Positions 1-7,211 of a stretch of 64,000 nt of DNA are shown piece by piece. The notes under the pieces were generated by a model. It made no database searches, was not told the DNA's origin, and worked only from the letters and a program-made list of their open reading frames with translations. Source of the stretch: JBBQWZ01 sp038210135 (GTDB lineage Bacteria; Acidobacteriota; Terriglobia; Bryobacterales; Bryobacteraceae); the NCBI GenBank assembly GCA_038210135.1, contig JBBQWZ010000005.1:1-64000 (forward strand), given 5' to 3'. The stretch's first letter is position 1, and each line of letters begins with the position of its first letter. Position numbers and translations under genes: made by a program.

Positions 1-207
1 CTTGGAAAACGCTCCCGCGTTTCCCACATTCCCACAGCGCCTACGATTGCTTCTTTCCTCAAACAAAAAAGAAAGACTCCAGCCTCACCCACCCTCAACG
101 CCCCGCTTCAGGCTCATCCTTCGATGAGAAAATGCTCCGGCGGCGGCGGAATCTGGCGGCGTGGATGAATAGATTTCGGGTTATGTAGACCATCCCGAGC
201 GCCTGCT

Positions 208-1245
208 CTATTTGGGCAGATCGGCAAAGCGCGCGGGCATCTGGAAGCCTTCAGGAAGCAAATCTTCGGGTTCGACGGTGAAGGTGGCTTCGCCGATGAA
301 GCTGGACGCGCCACCGACGCGAACACGCACTTGCGCCGCGAGTCCTTCGCCTTTCGCTTCGACGATCTCCGCCGTGAACCCGGCGCCGGAGACGCCGCGG
401 AATTCGCGCCGGACGCCAACGCCGATCCGGCCGCGCGCGTAGTCGAGCGCCATGCGAGCCGTGGCTCCGCTGCCGGTGGGCGAGCGGTCGATCTGGCTCT
501 CGGCGAAAATGCATAAGTTGTAGGACGGCTCGGCGGATCCCGGGATCGCGTCGTCGGTCAAGATGGTGCCGTAGAGGAAGCCGAGATCCGGCTCAGTAGG
601 ATGTTGAATGCGGAGCGCGGCGCGGGTGGCGTCGGTGATTTTCGCCGCTTGGTCAACCATGAATTTGATGGGCGCTTTCCCGAAGTCCAGACCGATTTGC
701 GAGGCCGGAAGGATCGCATAGAAGGCGCCACCGTACGCGATGTCGAAGGCCAGCGGTCCCGTACCGGGGACGTCTACGTGGCAGTCGAAATGGCTGGCGA
801 ACGACGGCACGCTTTCAAACGAACTGGACGTGACTTTGCCGCCGGTCACTTTGCTCACTACTTGCAGGAGTCCGCAAGGCGCCTCGAGCGTGAAGCGCAC
901 TTCGCCGTTTTTTTCGGCGGCGCGCACACGGCCGGATTCGACGGCCCAGCGTCCGATGGCGATGGTCGCGTGTCCGCACATCGTGCTGTAGCCTTCGTTG
1001 TGCATGAAGAGCACGCCGAGGTCGGCGGCTGGATCGCATGGTTCCACCGGAATGACGCCATACATGCCTTCGTGGCCGCGCGGCTCCAGCATCAGAACGC
1101 GGCGGATATGATCGAACCGCGTCTTGGCGTCACGACGTTTTTCGAGGATTGTGTTTCCGACGAGAGTCGGGTATCCGCCGGTGACGATGCGAACCGGTTC
1201 CGCGGCGGTGTGCATGTCAACGACGGAGTACGTTTCGAGCGGCAT
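208..1245 (-). CDS. trans-3-hydroxy-L-proline dehydratase (proline racemase family)
   Basis: Proline racemase-fold protein of 345 residues. Family members with two catalytic Cys are racemases or epimerases, whereas those with a Cys/Thr pair dehydrate trans-3-hydroxy-L-proline to pyrroline-2-carboxylate, as in human L3HYPDH. Here the first site is MCGHATIA (Cys90) and the second is DRSPTGSG (Thr257), so the dehydratase assignment follows from the residues. I start at the ATG at 1243-1245, because MPLETYSVVDMHTAAEP matches the usual family N-terminus. A GTG at 1308 would add 21 residues unlike the family. A TATAAT hexamer lies on this strand at 1297-1302, with no good -35 box. A cytosolic role in collagen or hydroxyproline catabolism is inferred. 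No linked catabolic genes are visible. Confidence 0.85.
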   Translation of the reverse strand: MPLETYSVVDMHTAAEPVRIVTGGYPTLVGNTILEKRRDAKTRFDHIRRVLMLEPRGHEGMYGVIPVEPCDPAADLGVLFMHNEGYSTMCGHATIAIGRWAVESGRVRAAEKNGEVRFTLEAPCGLLQVVSKVTGGKVTSSSFESVPSFASHFDCHVDVPGTGPLAFDIAYGGAFYAILPASQIGLDFGKAPIKFMVDQAAKITDATRAALRIQHPTEPDLGFLYGTILTDDAIPGSAEPSYNLCIFAESQIDRSPTGSGATARMALDYARGRIGVGVRREFRGVSGAGFTAEIVEAKGEGLAAQVRVRVGGASSFIGEATFTVEPEDLLPEGFQMPARFADLPK

Positions 1246-1296
1246 CGATTGCAGTGTGGCATAGGCGTGCGGGCACGTGCGTTTCGGTGAGAGCGA

Positions 1297-1302
1297 ATTA
1301 TA
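1297..1302 (-). promoter_or_regulatory. possible -10 box upstream of the hydroxyproline dehydratase gene
   Basis: The minus strand reads TATAAT, a perfect -10 consensus, about 50 nt upstream of the chosen start codon. The -35 position (about 1320-1325) reads GCATAG, which is not a match, and the spacer is occupied by a copy of a dispersed repeat. It is only a candidate. Confidence 0.3.
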
Positions 1303-1303
1303 G

Positions 1304-1328
1304 TGCACAGGCCGGAGGCCTATGCCAC
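1304..1328. repeat. dispersed repeat copy sharing TGCACAGGCCGGAGGCC core
   Basis: This stretch contains AGGCC-GGA-GGCCT, a 5-bp perfect inverted repeat with a 3-nt loop, inside a longer block that recurs almost exactly near 23694-23757 upstream of an unrelated secreted-protein gene. The shared block continues through TATGCCACT in both places. It lies in the gap between the dehydratase and TonB-like genes. Confidence 0.6.
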
Positions 1329-1339
1329 TACTTATGCCA

Positions 1340-2398
1340 CTAGCGATTCATGTTGTAGGTGAAGGCGAACTGCAGTTTGACCTGATCGCCTTTGAAGCCG
1401 GGGGGCAGGGGTGGAAACGGATGCGACGCGCTGATTCCGGTAACGGCGGCGCGATCGAGCGCCTCCGCGCCCGACGGCGACGCGATGACCAGCTTCGGCA
1501 CCTTGCCACCGCGGTCCACGATGAACTGGATCAGCACGCGGCCACGGCGGCCTTCGAGGCGCGCGCTTTCGGGAATCACAGCCAGCCAGTTGCGGCGGAC
1601 GGTGGCCAGGATTTGTTGGAGGTACGGCCGGAAGTCCACGCCCTGCGGATCGCTGAGGAGCTCGAGGCTCGAAGCGGTTCCGCGACGGGACGGAGGCGCA
1701 AATGGATTGTTATTCTCGCCGCCTTCGTCGCCGACGGTGAGTCCGCCGCCGCCAGGTTTGGACGCTTTGCGGATGGCCTCTTCCACTGATTGCTTCGGTG
1801 GGGCGAGCTTCACTTGCGGCGCTCCCTGGGGCGTACCGAATTGCGCACCCGGCGTCTCAAACGTCAGCTTCGGTTTTTGATTCGGCGTCGCGGCGGCGCC
1901 CGGCGCTGGAGCCGGCGGAGCCGGAGGAAGGCTCGGATTGCCGAAAACCGGTGGAGCGGCCTGCGCGATTTTGGGGGCTTCGATCTTGGGAGGCTCCGGC
2001 GGGGCGATGGGACCGGGGGGAGGCGTCGCGGGCCTTGGCGCGGAAGGAAGCTCGAAGGTTTTCGGCGGAGTGCGCGACTGCAGGCTCTCGACGCTAACTT
2101 CCATCGCCGGCTTTCCGCGATTGGGTTCGACTTGCGTCGGTGTGGCGATTTTCTCTTTGGGAAGTACGGGCGCCGTCAGGTGGATCGCCTTGCGAACATC
2201 GATCAGCGGCCCGTGCGTCACGAGGCGCGGCGGCTGCGGAGCAAAAAAAACGAGCCAGATCAACCCGGGGACCAGGAGAAGATGCGCGGCGAGCGAAGCT
2301 AACCCTGCGCGCAGATTGGCACCCGCATCCATGTGGTGCTCTTCGAGCAGCAGCAGATGCAGGTTGTCGTCGGATTTTGCCACGGGTTGGACTGGCAC
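1340..2398 (-). CDS. TonB-like energy transducer / TonB C-terminal domain protein
   Basis: A 352-residue protein. A membrane segment lies near residues 30-52 (ASLAAHLLLVPGLIWLVFF). A long Pro/Ala-rich periplasmic linker follows at about 80-250, and the C-terminal domain at about 260-352 contains the TonB-type pattern GRVLIQFIVDRGGKV followed by PFPPLPPGF. TonB-family proteins couple the inner-membrane proton motive force to outer-membrane transporters. No exbB/exbD or receptor gene is adjacent, so the partner is unknown. The start is GTG at 2398; an ATG at 2332 is an alternative that would leave a shorter cytoplasmic tail. The family is fairly secure from the architecture, but the exact role is inferred. 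Confidence 0.75.
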   Translation of the reverse strand: MPVQPVAKSDDNLHLLLLEEHHMDAGANLRAGLASLAAHLLLVPGLIWLVFFAPQPPRLVTHGPLIDVRKAIHLTAPVLPKEKIATPTQVEPNRGKPAMEVSVESLQSRTPPKTFELPSAPRPATPPPGPIAPPEPPKIEAPKIAQAAPPVFGNPSLPPAPPAPAPGAAATPNQKPKLTFETPGAQFGTPQGAPQVKLAPPKQSVEEAIRKASKPGGGGLTVGDEGGENNNPFAPPSRRGTASSLELLSDPQGVDFRPYLQQILATVRRNWLAVIPESARLEGRRGRVLIQFIVDRGGKVPKLVIASPSGAEALDRAAVTGISASHPFPPLPPGFKGDQVKLQFAFTYNMNR

Positions 2399-2508
2399 GA
2401 AACAGCGAAACTCCCAAGTTCGCGGGCCGGGCTGCGCTCCGAGCCCGCTTAGGCATCGACGTCCGCCGGAGCCGGAAGGTTGCCTAAGGCGTTAACACTT
2501 GCCGTCGT

Positions 2509-3522
2509 TTAGATGCGAACCAAGGCTTGGAGAGACTCCTCATAGGGCGCCCGGGCGACGCCTTTTTCGGTAATGATCGCCGTCACATAGCGATTCGGAG
2601 TGACGTCGAAAGCGGGATTCTTCACGGCGATCCCTTCGGGCGCGACGTGGACTCCGAACAGATGCGTGACCTCGGCCGCCGCGCGCTCCTCGATGGGAAT
2701 CTGGTCGCCCGAATGGAGAGTCAGGTCAAGCGTCGAAATGGGCGCGGCGACGTAGAAGGGGACATTGTTTTCCTTGGCCAGCACCGCTACCGAGTAGGTG
2801 CCGATCTTGTTGGCGACGTCGCCGTTGCCGGCGATGCGGTCCGCGCCGACCACCACGCAGCCGATCCGGCCGCTGTGGAGGAAGTGCCCGGCCATGTTGT
2901 CGGTAATCAGCGTCGTCGCAATGCCGTCCTGCTGCAGTTCCCATGCGGTGAGCCGCGCGCCCTGGAGAAAAGGCCGCGTCTCATCGGCGAACACGTCGAT
3001 GGTCTTTCCAGATTCGACTGCCGCGCGGATGACACCGAGCGCGGTACCGTATCCGGCGGTTGCGAGCGCCCCGGCGTTGCAGTGTGTCAACACCGTTTTG
3101 TGATCCGGTACGAGCGACGCGCCGTTGGCTCCAATCGCGCGGCAAATCGCGATGTCTTCCTCACGGATTAGGATGGCTTCGGCCACCATGCGATCGACCA
3201 ATGTTTTCGGCGGCAGGATGGAGAACAGCTCCTTATACAGCCGCTTCATGCGATCGATTGCCCAAAATAGGTTGACGGCGGTAGGCCGCGTCGCCGCGAG
3301 AGTGGAGCAAACCAGGTCCAGCGGAGCGCCCTGTTTGACGCCGAGCGCCACGCCCATGGCGGCGGCCACTCCAATCGCCGGAGCTCCCCGGATGATCATG
3401 TCCTTGATCGCGCTGGCGACCTCTTCATACGTTTTACAGGTAACGAAGACCTGCTCGCGCGGAAGGCGCGTCTGATCGATCATGACGACGCCCGCGGGCG
3501 TCCACTGGATGGTTTCAACCAT
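2509..3522 (-). CDS. mtnA: S-methyl-5-thioribose-1-phosphate isomerase MtnA
   Basis: Methionine-salvage isomerase that converts methylthioribose-1-phosphate to methylthioribulose-1-phosphate in the cytosol. The 337-residue length is typical. The eIF2B-like fold signatures are present: RGAPAIGVAAA near residue 45, the catalytic Cys in THCNAGALAT (Cys148), VFADETRPFLQGARLT near 177-192, and the catalytic Asp in VVVGADRIAGNGD (Asp228), followed by NKIGTYS. The nearest genes (TonB-like and phosphopantetheinyl transferase) are unrelated and no other salvage gene is in view. Weak ribosome-binding context. It could in principle act on a related aldose phosphate such as 5-deoxyribose-1-phosphate, but the length and motifs fit MtnA. 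Confidence 0.93.
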   Translation of the reverse strand: MVETIQWTPAGVVMIDQTRLPREQVFVTCKTYEEVASAIKDMIIRGAPAIGVAAAMGVALGVKQGAPLDLVCSTLAATRPTAVNLFWAIDRMKRLYKELFSILPPKTLVDRMVAEAILIREEDIAICRAIGANGASLVPDHKTVLTHCNAGALATAGYGTALGVIRAAVESGKTIDVFADETRPFLQGARLTAWELQQDGIATTLITDNMAGHFLHSGRIGCVVVGADRIAGNGDVANKIGTYSVAVLAKENNVPFYVAAPISTLDLTLHSGDQIPIEERAAAEVTHLFGVHVAPEGIAVKNPAFDVTPNRYVTAIITEKGVARAPYEESLQALVRI

Positions 3523-3615
3523 AGGTATGTAAGCCGGAAATACTATTGTGGCAGCAATCGGCCGTGGGTTACTTCGCGTTGGTTCGCCGGTGCGTTGAAG
3601 CAGATTTCGGGCAGT

Positions 3616-4146
3616 TCAAGCGAGGGAGCGAACTTCGAGTTTGACCGGCGTGGCATCGATCGCGACGGCGGCGAAATAGCCGGAGGCGGATTCCACGTGC
3701 CGGATGGTCCAACCGGCGGCAGGAAGCGGAGTATCGAGACCGGCGGCGAGGCCGAGCCCGACGGCTTTTAGATAGGCTTCGCGCGTGGTCCATTCGCGAA
3801 GAAAGTCCTCGCGTCCCGGCTCCGACTTTTCGATATCGACGCCAATGCTGTGTTGATCCGAGATTCCGATCAAGACGCGCGCGGCGGAATGCGAGAGACT
3901 GAATTCCAGGTTCGAGTCCGCGAGCCGTGGCTTTCCAAGCGGACCGGATTTGAGTGTGATGCGTTCGACGGGCAACCCCGTGTAGCGGGCGAGAGCCACG
4001 CGCAGCCAGAGGCGGGATGCGATCCAGCGGCGGCGTGCGAGTGGCTCGAGAAAGCGCGCGGCTCGATCGGACTCTTCTTCAGAAAGCCGCGATTCGAAGG
4101 CCCGCGGTGCATCGAGATCCGCGGTCCAGAGCGAAAGGCGAGTCAC
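3616..4146 (-). CDS. 4'-phosphopantetheinyl transferase (Sfp type)
   Basis: A 176-residue protein that transfers phosphopantetheine from CoA to a carrier-protein serine. It has the Sfp/AcpT signatures FSLSHS (residues 83-88), the Mg-binding GVDIE (102-106) and EWTTREAYLKA (118-128; the usual W-x-x-K-E carries Arg for Lys). The start is the GTG at 4144-4146, whose GTGA overlaps the TGA stop of the upstream carrier-containing gene by 4 nt, so translation is probably coupled. A longer in-frame reading upstream only shadows the preceding gene. The obvious substrate is the carrier domain of that gene (Ser544), an inference from the overlap. Confidence 0.88.
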   Translation of the reverse strand: MTRLSLWTADLDAPRAFESRLSEEESDRAARFLEPLARRRWIASRLWLRVALARYTGLPVERITLKSGPLGKPRLADSNLEFSLSHSAARVLIGISDQHSIGVDIEKSEPGREDFLREWTTREAYLKAVGLGLAAGLDTPLPAAGWTIRHVESASGYFAAVAIDATPVKLEVRSLA

Positions 4147-6653
4147 GCGCCCACCGCGGCGCCGATGGAGGTGACGGACCGGAACGCGGCTGCAAAAGAC
4201 GCCGCATTTTCCTTTTCGAACACCGTCACGTGATCGCCTGGAACTTCCACCAGTTCGACACCGGCGGCAATGTTCTCCCAGCCTTCGAGATTGTCGCCCG
4301 CGGGCCGGTCCTGGGCCCAAAGGTGGATGGCCCGCCCGTCGAAATAACGGGGAGTAAATCGGCGCCAGGCTTCGAGGATCAGGGCGGAGGAGTCCGGAGG
4401 GGACGCCGGACCGAGTCCCTTTCGAGCGGCTGTGCCGAGCAGTGCGGCTACATAGCGCAAACGCTCGGTGCTCCGCAGGGACAGCAGCCTGCGGGCGTGA
4501 AATTGGGCCTTGCGGATGTTTTTCGCGGCGGCGGAGCGCTGCTTTCCAGCCAGCCCACGGGCGTCGATGAGGACAACGGCGGGAACGTCCAATCCGCGCT
4601 CAAGAGCCTGGCGTGCGGTTTCGAGCGCCAGCATTCCATCGACGCACCAGCCTACGAGAACGGCCGGACCACGCAGAGCGGCGTTTTCGAGTACCGAAAC
4701 GCAGTGTCCGGCGATCTTTTCGAAGGTATTCAATTCCGGAGCACTCGCCAGATTCGGGACGCGGATGGCGTAGACCGGTTGATCGTCGCCGAGTTGCGCG
4801 AGGACATGCCGGTAAAACGGTCCGACGCCGAGAATCACCAGCGGCGGCCTATGGCCGCGACGCTGTAACGGGATCAGGTTGCCGCGCAGGATCAATTCCG
4901 GCGGATGATCCACCAGCACGGCGAGTTCAGACAGACGTGGAGCCCACAGGAGCACAGCCGGCTCGATTGGCGGAAGGCCTCGAGCTTCGCTCACGCGAGC
5001 TAGGAACGAAGCGGCGTCGAGCGAGGAGCCGCCGATATCGAAGAAGTGGCTATTTGCGGAGATCCCCTCGATCTTCAACGTGTGTTGGCAAAGCTCGACG
5101 AGCAGCTTTTCGGTGGCAGTCTCGGCTCCGCGCTTTTCGAAAGCGAGCGGCCGGTCGCGCATCGGGATCGATTCCGCAATCTGCGCGCGAAGGGCCTTTC
5201 CGGTCGCATTTCTTGGAATGGCGTCCAGAAAGAGAATCCGCCGCGGAATTTTGTGGGCGGCCAATCGGGCGGCGGCAAAGCGCTGCAATTCGACGGCGGC
5301 AACCGGATTGGCTACGACGACGGCGGCGGCGATCTCTTCGCCCAGCACGGGATCCGGCAGGCTGAACACGGCGACATCGCGGACGGCGGGGTGAGCGGCC
5401 AGCACTTCTTCCACTTCGCTAGGAGCGATTTTCTCGCCTCCGCGATTGATCGTTTCGGAGTTACGCCCGGTGAGATACAGGTAGCCGTCGGCATCCAGCC
5501 GTCCGAGGTCGCCGGTGCGGAACCACCCGTCGCGGAAAGCGGCTCGGGTGGCTTCGGGATCGTTCCAGTAACAGGTGGCGACATTGCCGCCGCGGACCCA
5601 GATTTCGCCTTCAGTGCCGTGGAGCTGGTCCTTGCCGCCGGAGTCGCGAATGGCAATCTCGGGGCCGGCGGACGGACCGATGGCGCCAGGCTTCCGGCCG
5701 TCCGGGCGACGCGGTTCCATCGCGATGGGAGGCGCCTCGCTCATTCCATAGGTCTGCACGAAGCGGACGTTAAGCAGCCGCTCCACCTGCTCGCGAAGCG
5801 GCCCAGCGAGGTGCGCTCCGACGGAGCGGACGAATCGCAAATAATGAGTCCGCGGCACGTCGGGATGGCGGACGGCAAAGTCCATGATCGCCTGATAGAG
5901 AGCCGGCGGCGCCGAAATCCAGGTCGGCTTCCATTCCTTGAGCCAGCGGAATACGTCGGCTGGCTGGAACGCGGTAGGGGCGAAGAAGCTGGCGCCCGTA
6001 GCCAAGCTGGCGAGCACGCCGCCGTTCAAGCCGGAAGCGTTGTAGATCGGAGAGAGAACCAGGCAGCGGTCGTCGGGCTGGAGTTCGAGACCTCGGGCGA
6101 GGAGCTGGGCAGCCAGGGTAATCCCGGCGGAGGAATGCGGGACGACTTTCGGACGAGAGGTGGTTCCGGAGGTCAGGAACACGATCGCTTCGTCGTCGAT
6201 TCCAGCAGGCTCGGAAGGGAGGGTGGTGGTGGATTCGCCGGCGAACTCGAACGAGTCTCCATGAGGTTCGAGAATGGGGACGCCCAACGAGCGGGCGGCG
6301 TCGGTTGCGGCGAAACTCCGTCCGCGTTCGGCGAGCAAGGCCGCCGGCCGCAGAACGCGGAGATAGCGTTCGAACTCGTCGACCGACAACTTCGGATTCA
6401 GCGGAACGTACGAGCATTGCGCGGCGGAGGCGGCCATCAGGGAAGCGGCTACGTCGGAGCTGTCGAGCAGAGTGCTGAGGATTCGGTGTCCAGGCCGGAA
6501 TTTTTTCTGTAGGAGGGACTTGGCGCGCGACACAGCCGTCGTCGTCAAGCCAGAATAGGACACGGACACGCCGCCCGGTACAACGACGGCGAACGCCTCG
6601 GGAGTCCTTTCGGCCCGTTCCAAGATACGGGCAAAGAGGGCGGAATTACACAC
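4143..6653 (-). CDS. NRPS-like adenylation-carrier-thioesterase protein
   Basis: An 836-residue protein with three domains. The adenylate-forming domain (about 1-490) shows the A3 motif LTSGTTSRPKV (160-170), TYGMSEAPP (301-309), the Asp of RTGDLGRLD and the A10 lysine region NATGKAL (482-488). A carrier domain follows, with FFDIGGSSLD (Ser544 predicted to hold phosphopantetheine). The C-terminal alpha/beta hydrolase thioesterase (about 590-836) has its nucleophile in GWCVDG, Cys670 instead of Ser, an acid in VVLIDARG and a His in PGDHVT. No condensation domain is present, so it probably activates one carboxylic acid and releases it, perhaps after self-condensation. The GTG start at 6653 lacks a clear ribosome-binding site. 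The product is unknown. Confidence 0.85.
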   Translation of the reverse strand: MCNSALFARILERAERTPEAFAVVVPGGVSVSYSGLTTTAVSRAKSLLQKKFRPGHRILSTLLDSSDVAASLMAASAAQCSYVPLNPKLSVDEFERYLRVLRPAALLAERGRSFAATDAARSLGVPILEPHGDSFEFAGESTTTLPSEPAGIDDEAIVFLTSGTTSRPKVVPHSSAGITLAAQLLARGLELQPDDRCLVLSPIYNASGLNGGVLASLATGASFFAPTAFQPADVFRWLKEWKPTWISAPPALYQAIMDFAVRHPDVPRTHYLRFVRSVGAHLAGPLREQVERLLNVRFVQTYGMSEAPPIAMEPRRPDGRKPGAIGPSAGPEIAIRDSGGKDQLHGTEGEIWVRGGNVATCYWNDPEATRAAFRDGWFRTGDLGRLDADGYLYLTGRNSETINRGGEKIAPSEVEEVLAAHPAVRDVAVFSLPDPVLGEEIAAAVVVANPVAAVELQRFAAARLAAHKIPRRILFLDAIPRNATGKALRAQIAESIPMRDRPLAFEKRGAETATEKLLVELCQHTLKIEGISANSHFFDIGGSSLDAASFLARVSEARGLPPIEPAVLLWAPRLSELAVLVDHPPELILRGNLIPLQRRGHRPPLVILGVGPFYRHVLAQLGDDQPVYAIRVPNLASAPELNTFEKIAGHCVSVLENAALRGPAVLVGWCVDGMLALETARQALERGLDVPAVVLIDARGLAGKQRSAAAKNIRKAQFHARRLLSLRSTERLRYVAALLGTAARKGLGPASPPDSSALILEAWRRFTPRYFDGRAIHLWAQDRPAGDNLEGWENIAAGVELVEVPGDHVTVFEKENAASFAAAFRSVTSIGAAVGA

Positions 6654-7211
6654 GGAAGTAAGAATTGTAACCCAAGACCCACAATTTCCACTCGCCTAAA
6701 ACGAAATCTTGTCGTTTATTGTGAAGAATGGCGCAGCGCCACGGTCAATTTCTGGATTATTTGTCAGTTCGACATGCTGGAAAGCTAGTGAGCTCGTCCG
6801 CGATCGAACTTTACCACGGTTGACGGAAACAGCAACCCCGCCCTGACGGGCGGGGCTATAACGTAGAGAGTCACGCACTAACGGGATGACACGGACAGCG
6901 CAATAGTTGGAATTGAAGAATGCAAATTCTCGACCATCGGTCTTTCCGGAACCAGTGGCTGTTAGTCCGCTTACGCCGCAGCGCTGCGCGCTGCTTTGTG
7001 CGCGGCTCGGATCGGCGCAGTCTACAGAAACTCAAAACTGCTCTCGCTGTTAGGCGCTTCAAGGTTCGTTTGGCTCGCGTGCTTGTGGGCCCTCGGGGTG
7101 AAGAGGGTGCTTCTTTACGGTGGCGGTTCTGTGCTGGGTGGAGGGGTCCCGTCGCTTACGCTCCGGGTTCAGGCGGGCTGGTTGGTGGTCGGTTTACGGT
7201 GGATCGCGGTC
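6654..7211. other. gene-poor 558-bp interval with dispersed repeats
   Basis: Both strands contain only short frames with no recognisable protein. The interval holds the palindrome at 6836-6855 and, near 7146-7172, a degenerate repeat (core CGCTTACGCTCCGGGTTC) that resembles one at 15046-15072. It separates two minus-strand genes and probably contains the promoter of the NRPS-like gene, which I cannot place. Confidence 0.5.
6836..6855. repeat. dispersed palindrome, copy 1 (8-bp stem, TGAC loop)
   Basis: Perfect inverted repeat CCCCGCCC-TGAC-GGGCGGGG. The identical 20-bp element occurs at 15143-15162, again in a gap between minus-strand genes. No T-run follows on either strand here, so it is better described as a REP-like element than as an intrinsic terminator. 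Confidence 0.65.

Noticed and set aside
2448..2488. Inverted repeat CTTAGGCA/TGCCTAAG after mtnA as a terminator
   Set aside because: The loop is 25 nt long and no T-run follows on the minus strand.
5046..6512. Plus-strand frame of 488 codons opposite the A-T-TE gene
   Set aside because: Gly/Arg-rich shadow translation without any motif.
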